64,000 nucleotides of DNA. It comes from Kingella sp. (in: b-proteobacteria) (GTDB lineage: Bacteria; Pseudomonadota; Gammaproteobacteria; Burkholderiales; Neisseriaceae). The stretch is taken from contig NZ_JAUMZV010000001.1 in the NCBI RefSeq assembly GCF_030527935.1, positions 1-64,000 of the forward strand. Direction: 5' to 3'. The position numbers and the translations under genes are program-made. The stretch's first letter is position 1, and the number at the start of each line of letters is the position of its first letter. The notes beneath the pieces were generated by a model. It did not search any database and was not told the DNA's origin. It was given only the letters and a program-made list of their open reading frames with translations. Positions 40,364 through 48,743 of this stretch are shown piece after piece.

Positions 40364-41608
40364 ATGTCCCACCCCCAATTTGATGTTGCCGTTATCGGCG
40401 CAGGCCCGTCAGGCTCGGTGGCTTCCGCGCTGCTGCACAAGCAAGGCTTTAAAGTATGCGTGCTGGAAAAACAGCATTTTCCGCGCTTCGTCATCGGCGA
40501 GAGCTTGCTGCCGTACTGCATGGAAATGCTGGAAGAAGCGGGCTTTGCCGATGCCGTACGCGCCGAAAAAGGCTTTCAGTTTAAAAACGGCGCGGCGTTC
40601 GCATGGGGCAGCCGCCGCACCGCGTTTGATTTCACCGACAAATTCACCGCCGGGCCGGGCACGGTGTTCCAAGTGCGCCGCGAAGTGTTTGACAAAATCC
40701 TGATAGACGAAGCCGCCAAACAGGGCGTTCAAGTGCGCTTCGGGCACGGCGTAACCGCGTTTGACAACAGCGGCGACACCGCGCGTTTGAACGTGGCAAC
40801 CGACACAGGCGAACAATACGAACTCACCGCCCGCTTTGTTTTAGATGCCAGCGGCTACGGGCGCGTGCTGCCGCGCCTGCTGGACTTGGAAACCCCGTCC
40901 CACCTGCCCCCGCGCATGGCGCATTTCACCCGCATCACCGACAACATCGCCGCCGATGCGGATTTTGACCGCAACAAAATCCTGATTACCACCCACCCGC
41001 AGCACCGCGACGTGTGGTTTTGGACAATCCCATTCGGCGACAACACCTGCTCGCTCGGCGTGGTCGGCACGCCCGACAAACTCGCGGGCGAACCCGAAGC
41101 CGTGTTGAAAAAAATGGTTGCCGACTGCCCCAATCTCGTTGGATTGTTTCAACATTCCGAATGGGAAAACGGCTTCCCCTACCGCAGCATCCAAGGCTAT
41201 TCCGCCAACGTCAAAGCCCTTTACGGCAAACATTTCGCACTCTTGGGCAACGCCGCCGAGTTTCTTGACCCCGTGTTCTCATCGGGCGTAACCATCGCGC
41301 TGCACTCCGCCAAACTCGCCGCCGACCTGCTCGCCCGACAGCTCAAAGGCGGCGCGGCAGACTGGCAGACCGAGTTCGCCGAACCGCTGATGGTGGGCGT
41401 AAACGCCTTCCGCACCTATGTGGACGGCTGGTACGACAACCGTTTCCAAAACGTGGTGTACGCCCCCAACCGCGCCCCCGAAATCAGCCGCATGATTTCC
41501 GCCATTCTCGCAGGCTATGCGTGGGATACGGAAAACCCGTTTGTCGCAAAATCGGAACAGCGGCTGAACACGCTGGCGGAGGTGGTGGGGGATTTAGCGT
41601 TTGAGTAA
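40364..41608 (+). CDS. FAD-dependent oxidoreductase (halogenase/geranylgeranyl-reductase-like)
   Basis: A 414-residue flavoprotein. It has the dinucleotide motif AVIGAGPSGSVASALL, the IGESLLPYCMEML motif shared with tryptophan-halogenase-like proteins, and DASGYGRVLPRLL. The halogenase WxWxIP motif is replaced by VWFWTIPFG, so halogenation cannot be excluded, but homologues in APE clusters are annotated as monooxygenases or reductases. It may modify the aryl head group. Confidence 0.82.
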   Translation: MSHPQFDVAVIGAGPSGSVASALLHKQGFKVCVLEKQHFPRFVIGESLLPYCMEMLEEAGFADAVRAEKGFQFKNGAAFAWGSRRTAFDFTDKFTAGPGTVFQVRREVFDKILIDEAAKQGVQVRFGHGVTAFDNSGDTARLNVATDTGEQYELTARFVLDASGYGRVLPRLLDLETPSHLPPRMAHFTRITDNIAADADFDRNKILITTHPQHRDVWFWTIPFGDNTCSLGVVGTPDKLAGEPEAVLKKMVADCPNLVGLFQHSEWENGFPYRSIQGYSANVKALYGKHFALLGNAAEFLDPVFSSGVTIALHSAKLAADLLARQLKGGAADWQTEFAEPLMVGVNAFRTYVDGWYDNRFQNVVYAPNRAPEISRMISAILAGYAWDTENPFVAKSEQRLNTLAEVVGDLAFE

Positions 41609-41619
41609 GCAGTAAAGAG

Positions 41620-41661
41620 TTTCAGGCTGCCTTTCATGTCATCTGAAAGGCAGCCTGAAAA
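41620..41661 (+). terminator. Inverted kingDUS pair after FAD oxidoreductase
   Basis: TTTCAGGCTGCCTTTCATG and ATCTGAAAGGCAGCCTGAAA form a long stem. It is followed by a GGCTTGCAAGCAAGCC repeat at 41691-41718. Confidence 0.7.
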
Positions 41662-41793
41662 CGCATCAGCCCAATTATTTTGCCAGCGCACGGCTTGCAA
41701 GCAAGCCGTAGGAAACGCGAAGCAACCATTTCAGGCTGCCGCCATCCATTCCCGCGTTCAGGCAGCCTGAAACCCCCAACCCAAAGGAACCCC

Positions 41794-42324
41794 ATGCGCC
41801 TTATCCCGATAACCGCAACCCTGCTCGCCCTTGCCGCCTGTACCACATTGCCACACCCGCAAACCCTGCCCGCGCTGCCGCAGCAGGCGCAATGGTTCAA
41901 ATTGGAGCAGACCGATGCCGCAGGGCAAGCCGTGCAGACCAGCCTGTTGGCGGTGGAGCAGCTTTCAGACGGCATCCGCTTTGTGCAGACCGACGCGCTC
42001 GGCGCGCCCGTGTCGCGGCAGACCGTTACCCCGCGCGGCTGGAAAAACGACGGCTTTATCATGCCCAACGCCCGCTCGCGCCACCTGTTTGCCGCGCTTT
42101 TGCCGCTGATTGCCGCCGACCGCGCCGAAACGCTGTATCCCGATGTGCAACAGACGCAGCCTGAAACGTCGTCTGAAAGCCGCCAGACCTTCTGCCCCAC
42201 AGGCAGCAGCGCACTATTCCGTTACCGCAACCGCGATTTGTGGTGCGTGGCGCACAGCGGCAGCCGCTTTGACATCTCGTTCCCCGACCAAACCCGCTGG
42301 ACAGTCCAACCCATTGAAGAATAA
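41794..42324 (+). CDS. DUF3261-type lipoprotein of the APE locus
   Basis: A 176-residue protein with a lipoprotein signal; the lipobox LAAC places Cys at about residue 16. DUF3261 lipoproteins are regular members of APE clusters, probably at the outer membrane. TTCAGACGGCAT (Neisseria AT-DUS) lies inside the gene and a GTCGTCTGAA variant near its end. It is separated by 3 bp from the ketosynthase gene and certainly co-transcribed with it. Confidence 0.82.
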   Translation: MRLIPITATLLALAACTTLPHPQTLPALPQQAQWFKLEQTDAAGQAVQTSLLAVEQLSDGIRFVQTDALGAPVSRQTVTPRGWKNDGFIMPNARSRHLFAALLPLIAADRAETLYPDVQQTQPETSSESRQTFCPTGSSALFRYRNRDLWCVAHSGSRFDISFPDQTRWTVQPIEE

Positions 42325-42327
42325 ACC

Positions 42328-43536
42328 ATGAGCACCCCCGTTTACCTGACCCGCCCCGCCGTAACCAGCGCACTCGGCAGCGGACTGCAAACCCATATTG
42401 ATGCGCTGCTCAATCCGAGTGCCGGCAGCCCGCTGACGTTTTCCGCGCAATGGGTGCGCGGCAAAAATTATGCGTTCGGTGTAGTCAATGAACCTTTACG
42501 CGGTTTTTCAGACGACCTCCCCGCCGAACACCGCAGCCGCAACAACCAATTACTCTGGCACGCCCTCGCGCAAATCGAGCCCGACATTCGCGCCGCCGTT
42601 GCCCGCTACGGTAGCCACCGCGTCGCCGTGGTCATCGGCACGTCCACCAGCGGCGCAGACGAAAATATCCCGCTGTTTGAACACGTCTCCCACGGCGGCG
42701 TCTGGGCGGACAAACCGTTTAACCAATTGCAGCACACCATGGGCGCGCCCGCCGAATTTGTCGCCGAAGTGTACGGCCTGCAAGGCTTGCGCTACACCGT
42801 CTCCACCGCCTGCACCTCGGGCGCGCGCGCCTTAATCAGCGCGGCGCGGCTGTTACGCGCCAACCTTGCCGATGCCGTGATTTGCGGTGGCGCAGACACC
42901 CTGTCGCCCTTAACCATCAACGGCTTCGCTTCGTTGGAAGTGTTGTCGGACGGCATCGCCAACCCCTTTTCCGCCCGCCGCAACGGCATCAACATCGGCG
43001 AAGCCGCCGCCGCATTCGTCATGACCCGCGATGCCGATTTCGGCGGCGCAATGCAGCTTCTCGGCTACGGCGCAAGCAGCGATGCCTACCATATGTCGTC
43101 CCCCCGCCCCGATGGCTTGGGCGCGGCACAAGCGTTTCAGGCTGCCTTCGACCACGCCCGACTCAGCCCGCAAGACATCGGCTGGATAAACCTGCACGGC
43201 ACCGGCACGCGCCACAACGACAGCATGGAAAGCCGCGCCGTCGCCCAAGTGTTTGGCAGCCGAACGCCCTGCACCTCCACCAAACCGAGCACAGGACACA
43301 CCCTCGGCGCAGCAGGCGCACTCGAAGCCGCATTCGCATGGGGCGTGGCAAGCCGCGAAACCAACCCGCAAGGCAAGCTCCCGCCGCAGCTCTGGGACGG
43401 CACCCCCGACCCCGAACTGCCCGCCATCGCCCTGACTGATGAAAACAGCGTATGGCAAAACGAACGGTGGATTGCGGCGAGTTCGTCGTTTGCATTCGGC
43501 GGGAGCAATGCGGTGTTGATTATCGGCGAGCCGTAA
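42328..43536 (+). CDS. Beta-ketoacyl-ACP synthase (ApeO-type)
   Basis: A 402-residue ketosynthase of the KAS I/II fold. Catalytic residues are C162 (VSTACTSGARAL), H in LHGTGTRHNDSME and H in STGHTLGAAGALEA. In APE synthesis such a KS extends the polyene chain together with the chain-length factor. It contains TTCAGACGACCT (Neisseria dialect) near 42507. The position after the DUF3261 lipoprotein suggests the ApeO role; this is inference. Confidence 0.88.
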   Translation: MSTPVYLTRPAVTSALGSGLQTHIDALLNPSAGSPLTFSAQWVRGKNYAFGVVNEPLRGFSDDLPAEHRSRNNQLLWHALAQIEPDIRAAVARYGSHRVAVVIGTSTSGADENIPLFEHVSHGGVWADKPFNQLQHTMGAPAEFVAEVYGLQGLRYTVSTACTSGARALISAARLLRANLADAVICGGADTLSPLTINGFASLEVLSDGIANPFSARRNGINIGEAAAAFVMTRDADFGGAMQLLGYGASSDAYHMSSPRPDGLGAAQAFQAAFDHARLSPQDIGWINLHGTGTRHNDSMESRAVAQVFGSRTPCTSTKPSTGHTLGAAGALEAAFAWGVASRETNPQGKLPPQLWDGTPDPELPAIALTDENSVWQNERWIAASSSFAFGGSNAVLIIGEP

Positions 43537-43548
43537 ACGGCGTGAAAA

Positions 43549-43588
43549 AGGCAGCCTGAAAACGGGGGAATACGTTTTCAGGCTGCCT
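43549..43588. terminator. Bidirectional inverted kingDUS terminator
   Basis: AAGGCAGCCTGAAAACG and CGTTTTCAGGCTGCCT pair between convergent genes. Confidence 0.8.
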
Positions 43589-43605
43589 GTGTTATGACTG
43601 CTTCA

Positions 43606-43848
43606 TCAAGATTGAGTACGCTCAAACCATTCCTGCTCCAACTCCCATTCCGCTAGCGCAATCAATTTATCCGTAACCCGCCTATCTAAGCCGAAATTTT
43701 CTTGAAACATCTGTTGCAGTTGCCGAGCAGCAATATCCCGCTCTTTGGCGTTTTGCAGCATCACCTTGATAAAACGAACCATTTTTTCAATCTTGTCGTC
43801 CGACACATGGTCTAAGGATTTTACTTCCCGCTTGCTACACATGGGCAT
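43606..43848 (-). CDS. Small hypothetical protein
   Basis: An 80-residue charged, helical protein with LQQMFQENFGLDRRVTDKLI. No family is recognised and it has no membrane segment. AT-richer than its neighbours, it sits inside the APE locus but is not a known APE component. AAAAAGGAATAATG gives a good ribosome binding site. Confidence 0.6.
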   Translation of the reverse strand: MPMCSKREVKSLDHVSDDKIEKMVRFIKVMLQNAKERDIAARQLQQMFQENFGLDRRVTDKLIALAEWELEQEWFERTQS

Positions 43849-43866
43849 TATTCCTTTTTAATGGCT

Positions 43867-44403
43867 TCACACTTTCAACACCAGCTTGCGGTAAATCCAT
43901 TCCCCCGCAAACAGCAGCCCCATCAGGATATACGACACAATACCCGTGTAAACCGCCCACCAGTCGTAGTGTTGCCATAATGCCAACACGGCGGCGGTGA
44001 TGCCGTTAAACACAAAAAAGCCGCACCAAATCTGCGTTACCCGCCGCGTGTGGCGCACGCCCTCGGGCGGCAGGTCGGGATGTTGCAGGCGGGCGAGGCG
44101 TTCAATCACGGTTTGCTTGGCAAACAGGCTGCCGCCGAACACGGCGAGCATCAGCGCGTTGACGGCAACAGGATACCAATACATCGAATCAGGCAGCCTG
44201 AAAACCAAAACGGCGGCGAAAAACGCGGCGAGCAACAGCGCAACCGCCCGCTGCCCCGCCGTTTGCGGCATGGCGGCGCGTATCAGCCACAGGACGCACA
44301 TGGCGGCGGCGAGCCAGAAAAACGCGCCGTTTTCGCGCCCGTAGTACCACAAAAGCGGGTAGGCGAGACTGGCTAGGGTGAGCAGAATTTTGGCGGCGGT
44401 CAT
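43867..44403 (-). CDS. COG4648-type inner-membrane protein of the APE locus
   Basis: A 178-residue protein with about five membrane segments, starting MTAAKILLTLASLAYPLLWY. This family is a regular member of APE clusters, next to the AMP-ligase; its role is not known. The longer reading upstream runs into the MITE and is rejected. A kingDUS (FRLPDSMYW) lies in frame. Confidence 0.8.
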   Translation of the reverse strand: MTAAKILLTLASLAYPLLWYYGRENGAFFWLAAAMCVLWLIRAAMPQTAGQRAVALLLAAFFAAVLVFRLPDSMYWYPVAVNALMLAVFGGSLFAKQTVIERLARLQHPDLPPEGVRHTRRVTQIWCGFFVFNGITAAVLALWQHYDWWAVYTGIVSYILMGLLFAGEWIYRKLVLKV

Positions 44404-44449
44404 GGTGGGAATGGAAATGTTTAGGCAGCCTGAAAACGAGTGAAAGTTA

Positions 44450-44609
44450 GAACCTGTATTCACTATTTTCATAGGCAGATTTGATGACATAAAAGCGCGG
44501 ATACAAGGCAAAAAGCGCAGCAAGGTTGGGCACCTTGCGCGCATTTTTAACGCGGTAGCCGCGTTTTTAGGGCATTAAAGATACCTATGAAAATCGTGAA
44601 TACAGGTTC
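44450..44609 (+). mobile_element. MITE family 1, copy D
   Basis: A 160-bp copy flanked by TTA (44447-44449 and 44610-44612), between two minus-strand genes of the APE locus. Confidence 0.85.
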
Positions 44610-44641
44610 TTAAACACGTTTTCAGGCTGCCTTTGTGCCAA

Positions 44642-44989
44642 TTAGCAACGACCTGCTGCTCTCAACAAATCATTGCATTGCCCTGTTCTACGCAATGCGG
44701 CTTTGGCTGCGTTGCCCGAACACAGCGCGTCCGAAGTCGTCGCACCTATCATGGTAACGGAGTTGGTTACATAGCATTGGGTGGCGCGTCCGCCCACGGT
44801 CGCAGTAAAGTGAATGGTTATGCCTTCATTTCTACGGTTGCTGATGGTTACTTTGTCGGGGCTCGTGCCCAAAGTAAACGCAGCGCGTTCGCGTAGCTTC
44901 GCATCGGAAACGGTAGCATTATTGACCCCCGAGCAAGCGGTTAAAGTAAGCGCAGCGGCTAGGGTGATGATGGATAAACGAATATTCAT
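44642..44989 (-). CDS. Small cysteine-containing lipoprotein
   Basis: A 115-residue protein with a lipoprotein signal (LTLTACSG, Cys at residue 19). The mature part has four more cysteines (CYV, CSG, CND, final C) that could form disulfides, fitting the periplasm. No family is recognised. It is not a known APE component. Confidence 0.65.
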   Translation of the reverse strand: MNIRLSIITLAAALTLTACSGVNNATVSDAKLRERAAFTLGTSPDKVTISNRRNEGITIHFTATVGGRATQCYVTNSVTMIGATTSDALCSGNAAKAALRRTGQCNDLLRAAGRC

Positions 44990-45150
44990 AAAATGCCTTT
45001 CTTTTGGCTGGTTAAAAAAACAAAATCAGTCGGTTTGCTGGCACAGCAGGCAGCCTGAAAACTGTCCGACACAATTTGCGCTTCACCGAAATTGTTTCGC
45101 CCATTTGGGTTTCGTTGAAGCCTTGGGTTTTCAGGCTGCCTAAACATTAT

Positions 45151-45435
45151 TCAGCGTTCTGTGCCGCTGTCGGCAGCCTGAACTTTCAACACTGCCTGCA
45201 CCACGTCGTTCACGGTGCGCACGTTGCGGAAGTCTTCGGCGTTGAGCTTACGGCCGGTTTCGCGTTTGATGCGGTCGATCAAATCAATCGCGTCGATGCT
45301 GTCGATTTCCAAGTCTTCGTAAAGATTGGTGTCGGGCTGGATGCGCTCGGGTTCGATTTCAAACAAATGAACCAGCGTGTCGGCAAGCAGGGTGCGGATT
45401 TCGGCTTCGCTTAGGATTTTTTGTTCGCTCATCAC
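45151..45435 (-). CDS. Acyl carrier protein 2 of the APE locus
   Basis: A 94-residue ACP. The phosphopantetheine serine is in LEIDSIDAIDLIDRI. It carries the growing polyene chain. It ends the operon KS-like / acyltransferase / ACP / ACP and follows the first ACP after 6 bp. A kingDUS overlaps its C-terminus. Confidence 0.92.
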   Translation of the reverse strand: MMSEQKILSEAEIRTLLADTLVHLFEIEPERIQPDTNLYEDLEIDSIDAIDLIDRIKRETGRKLNAEDFRNVRTVNDVVQAVLKVQAADSGTER

Positions 45436-45441
45436 TGCTCC

Positions 45442-45708
45442 TTATGCCTGCGCCTGACGGCTTCTGACAAATTCCGCCAGCGTTTTGACGTTGGCGAAGT
45501 TGTCGCGCAGGTTGTCTTTTTCGCCGTCGAGCTGGAAGCCGAAGATTTTTTGCACCGCCAATCCCAGTTCCAGCGCGTCCACGGAATCCAGCCCCAAGCC
45601 GTCGTCGCCAAAGAGCGCGTCTTCGCTGCCGATGTCGTCGGGCGTGATGTCTTCCAGCGCGAGGCTGTCGATGATGAGTTGTTTGATTTGGTGTTCTAAG
45701 TCGTTCAT
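45442..45708 (-). CDS. Acyl carrier protein 1 of the APE locus
   Basis: An 88-residue ACP with the modification site GLGLDSVDALELGL. Two distinct ACPs are usual in APE clusters, one for starter loading and one for elongation. Its start overlaps the acyltransferase stop by 4 bp, so the ORF extending further upstream in this frame is a shadow of the acyltransferase. Confidence 0.92.
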   Translation of the reverse strand: MNDLEHQIKQLIIDSLALEDITPDDIGSEDALFGDDGLGLDSVDALELGLAVQKIFGFQLDGEKDNLRDNFANVKTLAEFVRSRQAQA

Positions 45709-46463
45709 GTGGTTTTCCTTGTGAAATAGTCTTGCAGGTATTCGTTGAGCCGTCTGGCGGCGATGGGTAAGGGTTTTTCGGCGAGCCAGTCTTGCGGGTT
45801 GATGTCGTCGCCGACGGTGATTTCGTAATGGATTTTGCGCGGCGGGATTTTGTACCACGGCTGCCCTTTTTTGAAGTTGGGCGGGTTCATTTTGATGACT
45901 ACGGGCGTAATCACTTTTGCGCTGCGCAAGCCGATGGAAACCGCGCCACGGTGCATTTTGACCTGTCCGTCCCAGCCTGTGCGCGTGCCTTCGGGGAAAA
46001 TCAGCAGGCTTTGTCCGCTTTGGAACACGGCTTCGATTTCTTCCAGCATTTCCATGCTTTCGTCGTTGGGAATATAGCCTGCGGCGCGGATTTGGCTGCT
46101 CATGCTGGGGTTGTGCACCAAGTCTTTTTTCACCAGCACATTCGGGTCGGGCGCGTGGCTGACGAGCAGCACCACATCTAATAAAGACGGGTGGTTGGCA
46201 AGAATCAACTGCCCGCCGCGCCCGAGTTTTTCTGCGCCGTGGAAGGTTACCGTCAACACGCCCGACCATTGCAGATAGCCGACAAAAAACCGCCACACGC
46301 GCCCTATCATGCGCCGGGCGGCAAGCTGGCGCGGCACATCGCCGTGCGTGGATTTGAGCGTGTAGGGCAGCAGGGCGATTTTGAACAGCACACCTGCCAC
46401 GCCGAACAGGATAAAGCCCAGCAGCGTAGCAAAAAAGCGGCGGCAGTAATCCAAACGGTTCAT
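45705..46463 (-). CDS. 1-acyl-glycerol-3-phosphate-like acyltransferase
   Basis: A 252-residue membrane-associated PlsC-like acyltransferase. The motif ILANHPSLLDVV carries the catalytic His-x4-Asp, and FPEGTRTGWDGQ the acceptor-binding motif. One N-terminal membrane segment is present. In APE synthesis it may attach the polyene to a lipid. It overlaps both the KS-like gene and ACP 1 by 4 bp. Confidence 0.88.
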   Translation of the reverse strand: MNRLDYCRRFFATLLGFILFGVAGVLFKIALLPYTLKSTHGDVPRQLAARRMIGRVWRFFVGYLQWSGVLTVTFHGAEKLGRGGQLILANHPSLLDVVLLVSHAPDPNVLVKKDLVHNPSMSSQIRAAGYIPNDESMEMLEEIEAVFQSGQSLLIFPEGTRTGWDGQVKMHRGAVSIGLRSAKVITPVVIKMNPPNFKKGQPWYKIPPRKIHYEITVGDDINPQDWLAEKPLPIAARRLNEYLQDYFTRKTT

Positions 46464-47200
46464 GCGCGTTTTTCCCACAGCCAGCGGCGGTTTGCGTATT
46501 GCCGCGTGTGTTTCAGGCTGCCCGAAAGCAGAAAGCGTATCCAGTCCAACGCGCCGAAATAGTTTTCAGACGGCCTTTCGCTGTCGTCTGTTTGCAAAGT
46601 GAGGCGGAAATCGTCGCCGCGCTCGATGACCATCGCCAGCGCGTAGGCAAAGGGCGCGCGTTCGGCGGCAACGGCGTATTCGGTTTTCAAAGGGTCGTCC
46701 GCCACCACCAGCAACACGCGCTCGATGCCGTCTGAAAACAGCGACACGGCTTCTGCCAAAGCGGTTTCCAAACCGTCCGCGCCCGTTGCCAGCGCGGTGT
46801 TTTCCTGCATTTCGCCGCGCTGGATTGCCCACTGCCCCGCCAGCGCGTTGTGCACCGATAAGCCGAACGATGTCGGCGACACGGTGTGCGTTTTCAACAG
46901 CTCGGGCCACAATTCAAAGCTGCGGTTCGTCTCGCCGTCATGCGAAGCGTAAACCAAAGGGCAGCCTGAAAACCGCTCCGCCAAATCCCAAGCCGCTTCG
47001 CACACCAGCCGCGCCGCCGCGCCCAACCGCCGCCGCTGCATCGCAGGCAGAAATGCCAGCTCGGGTTTGTGTTCGGGCAGGTTTTCCGTTTTCAGGCTGC
47101 CTTGCGCCCAACCACGCCACTGTTCCGCCGTAGCAAGGCGGTTGGAAGCGGCGTGCCATGCGGCGATGTTGAAAGAGAAAGTGCAGATTGTGGAAATCAT
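46460..47200 (-). CDS. Beta-ketoacyl synthase-like protein (chain-length-factor type)
   Basis: A 246-residue protein with only the N-terminal half of a ketosynthase fold. The nucleophile region reads LVYASHDGETNRSFEL and lacks the usual catalytic Cys; FGLSVHNALAGQWAI is characteristic of the family found in APE clusters. By analogy with known APE systems it pairs with the ApeO-type KS as a chain-length factor (ApeC-like). Neisseria-dialect DUS occur at 46564 and 46728. Confidence 0.85.
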   Translation of the reverse strand: MISTICTFSFNIAAWHAASNRLATAEQWRGWAQGSLKTENLPEHKPELAFLPAMQRRRLGAAARLVCEAAWDLAERFSGCPLVYASHDGETNRSFELWPELLKTHTVSPTSFGLSVHNALAGQWAIQRGEMQENTALATGADGLETALAEAVSLFSDGIERVLLVVADDPLKTEYAVAAERAPFAYALAMVIERGDDFRLTLQTDDSERPSENYFGALDWIRFLLSGSLKHTRQYANRRWLWEKRA

Positions 47201-47274
47201 GGCTTGGCTCTGCGGCGGGAAAAGGCGTGCATTTTAACCGAAATTAACACCTTATGAAACTGCGGGCGCATTGG

Positions 47275-47280
47275 TATAAT
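47275..47280 (+). promoter_or_regulatory. Putative -10 box for dehydratase gene
   Basis: TATAAT, 30 bp before the ATG at 47310, in the 109-bp gap between the two divergent APE operons. The matching -35 candidate TTATGA at 17 bp is weak. Confidence 0.45.
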
Positions 47281-47309
47281 CCCGTTTTTTCAAACCACAT
47301 CAAGCCGAT

Positions 47310-47795
47310 ATGCACCGCCTTACCTGCCCCATAGAACACCCTGCCTTTCTGCTGCCGCACAGCGGACACATGGTTTTAATCGACCGCGTAACCGAACACC
47401 GCGCCGATTTCGTGCGTGTAGAAGCCCATATCGGCAGCAAACACATTCTGTTGCAAAACGGCACGCTGCCCGCCACGATGGGCATGGAAATCATGGCGCA
47501 AGCAATCGGCGCGTTTGCCGGCATACAGGCGATTAGCGCAGGCGAAGAAGTGAAACTCGGTTTTCTGCTGGGCACGCGCAAACTCAATCTGTTTGCCGAT
47601 TCTATCCCAGTCGGCACAACACTCGCCGCCACCGCCCACCTTTCCACCCAAGACCCCAGCGGCATGGGCGTGTTTGACTGCGAACTGCGCTGGACAGACG
47701 CGCCCGACGATGTGCGCGATACGCTGCCGCAAGACGGGCTGCTGGCGCAGGCGGCGTTGAATGTTTATAGTCCGAAAGATGCGCGGGCGGTTTGA
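47310..47795 (+). CDS. 3-hydroxyacyl-ACP dehydratase (ApeP-type hotdog)
   Basis: A 161-residue hotdog-fold protein. LLPHSGHMVLIDRVTEH carries the likely catalytic His, and GTLPATMGMEIMAQAIGAFAG is the central helix. It removes water after each ketoreduction, making the conjugated double bonds. The FabG- and KS-like genes follow after an intergenic repeat. Confidence 0.88.
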   Translation: MHRLTCPIEHPAFLLPHSGHMVLIDRVTEHRADFVRVEAHIGSKHILLQNGTLPATMGMEIMAQAIGAFAGIQAISAGEEVKLGFLLGTRKLNLFADSIPVGTTLAATAHLSTQDPSGMGVFDCELRWTDAPDDVRDTLPQDGLLAQAALNVYSPKDARAV

Positions 47796-47823
47796 ATATT
47801 GGGTTTCAGGCTGCCTTTTTGAT

Positions 47824-47864
47824 TTTCAGACGGCATCAGAGGCAGCCTGAAAAGCCGTCTGAAA
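47824..47864. terminator. Hairpin with two DUS dialects nested
   Basis: TTTCAGACGGCAT and AAGCCGTCTGAAA (Neisseria dialect) form the arms, with a kingDUS AGGCAGCCTGAA inside. It ends the dehydratase gene. Confidence 0.65.
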
Positions 47865-47880
47865 CCCATGAAACCCAGCG

Positions 47881-47952
47881 GGTAGGTCGGGCATTTATGC
47901 CCAACAAATCTCGGCAAATGTGAAAAACGTCGGGCATGAATGCCCGACCTAC
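47881..47952. repeat. Inverted GTAGGTCGGGCATTTATGC repeat
   Basis: GTAGGTCGGGCATTTATGCC and GGCATGAATGCCCGACCTAC bracket a short loop. A close copy lies at 58598-58664, and a lone arm near 51232. Confidence 0.65.
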
Positions 47953-48014
47953 AAGTTTTCAGACGGCCTTAAAAGGCAGCCTGAAACCCCAATCCCTTTA
48001 TCTTTGGAAACACT

Positions 48015-48743
48015 ATGAACAAAACCATCCTAATCACAGGCTCAAACCGTGGCATCGGCAAAGCCGTCGCACTTGCCCTTGCCCAAGACGGCTTTGACAT
48101 TGCCGTGCACTGCCGCAGCCGCCGAGACGAAGCGCAAGCGGTTGCCGCGCAAATCCGCGAAATCGGCAGACAAGCGCGTGTGTTGCAGTTTGACGTATCC
48201 GACCGCGCCGCCTGCCGCGACGTGTTAACCGCCGATGTGGAAGCGCACGGCGCGTATTACGGTGTGGTGCTGAACGCGGGTTTGACGCGCGATGCCGCCT
48301 TTCCTGCGTTTTCAGACGACGATTGGGACAGCGTTTTGCGTACCAATCTGGACGGTTTTTACAACGTGCTGCACCCCGTTATCATGCCGATGATACGCCG
48401 CCGCCAAGATGGGCGGATTGTATGCATGGCTTCGGTGTCGGGCATCACGGGCAATCGCGGGCAGGTCAATTACAGCGCGTCCAAAGCAGGCATTATCGGC
48501 GCGGCAAAGGCGTTGGCGGTGGAGTTGGCAAAACGAAAAATCACGGTGAACTGCGTTGCGCCGGGTTTGATTGACACGGAAATCGTGGATGAAAACGTGC
48601 CTGTGGACGAAATCTTAAAAGCCGTGCCTGCCGCGCGAATGGGTACGCCCGAAGAAGTCGCCCATGCGGTTCGTTTTCTGATGGACGAAAAAGCGGCGTA
48701 TATCACGCGCCAAGTGATTGCGGTGAACGGAGGATTGTGCTGA
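48015..48743 (+). CDS. 3-ketoacyl-ACP reductase (ApeQ/FabG-type)
   Basis: A 242-residue SDR. It has the NADP motif ITGSNRGIGKAVAL and the catalytic Ser-Tyr-Lys set in MASVSGITGNRGQ and NYSASKAGI. It reduces the ketoacyl-ACP intermediate in each polyene cycle. Its TGA stop overlaps the ATG of the next KS gene by one base, so the two are translationally coupled. Confidence 0.92.
   Translation: MNKTILITGSNRGIGKAVALALAQDGFDIAVHCRSRRDEAQAVAAQIREIGRQARVLQFDVSDRAACRDVLTADVEAHGAYYGVVLNAGLTRDAAFPAFSDDDWDSVLRTNLDGFYNVLHPVIMPMIRRRQDGRIVCMASVSGITGNRGQVNYSASKAGIIGAAKALAVELAKRKITVNCVAPGLIDTEIVDENVPVDEILKAVPAARMGTPEEVAHAVRFLMDEKAAYITRQVIAVNGGLC

Noticed and set aside
44440..44544. Short frames with MKIVNTGS-type ends in several MITE copies
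   Set aside because: They start or end inside the inverted repeats, differ in frame and length between copies and have no ribosome binding site.
45442..46296. A long frame extending acyl carrier protein 1 upstream
   Set aside because: The extra part overlaps the PlsC-like acyltransferase in another frame and reads as a low-quality Arg-rich sequence; the ATG at 45708 starts the carrier protein.
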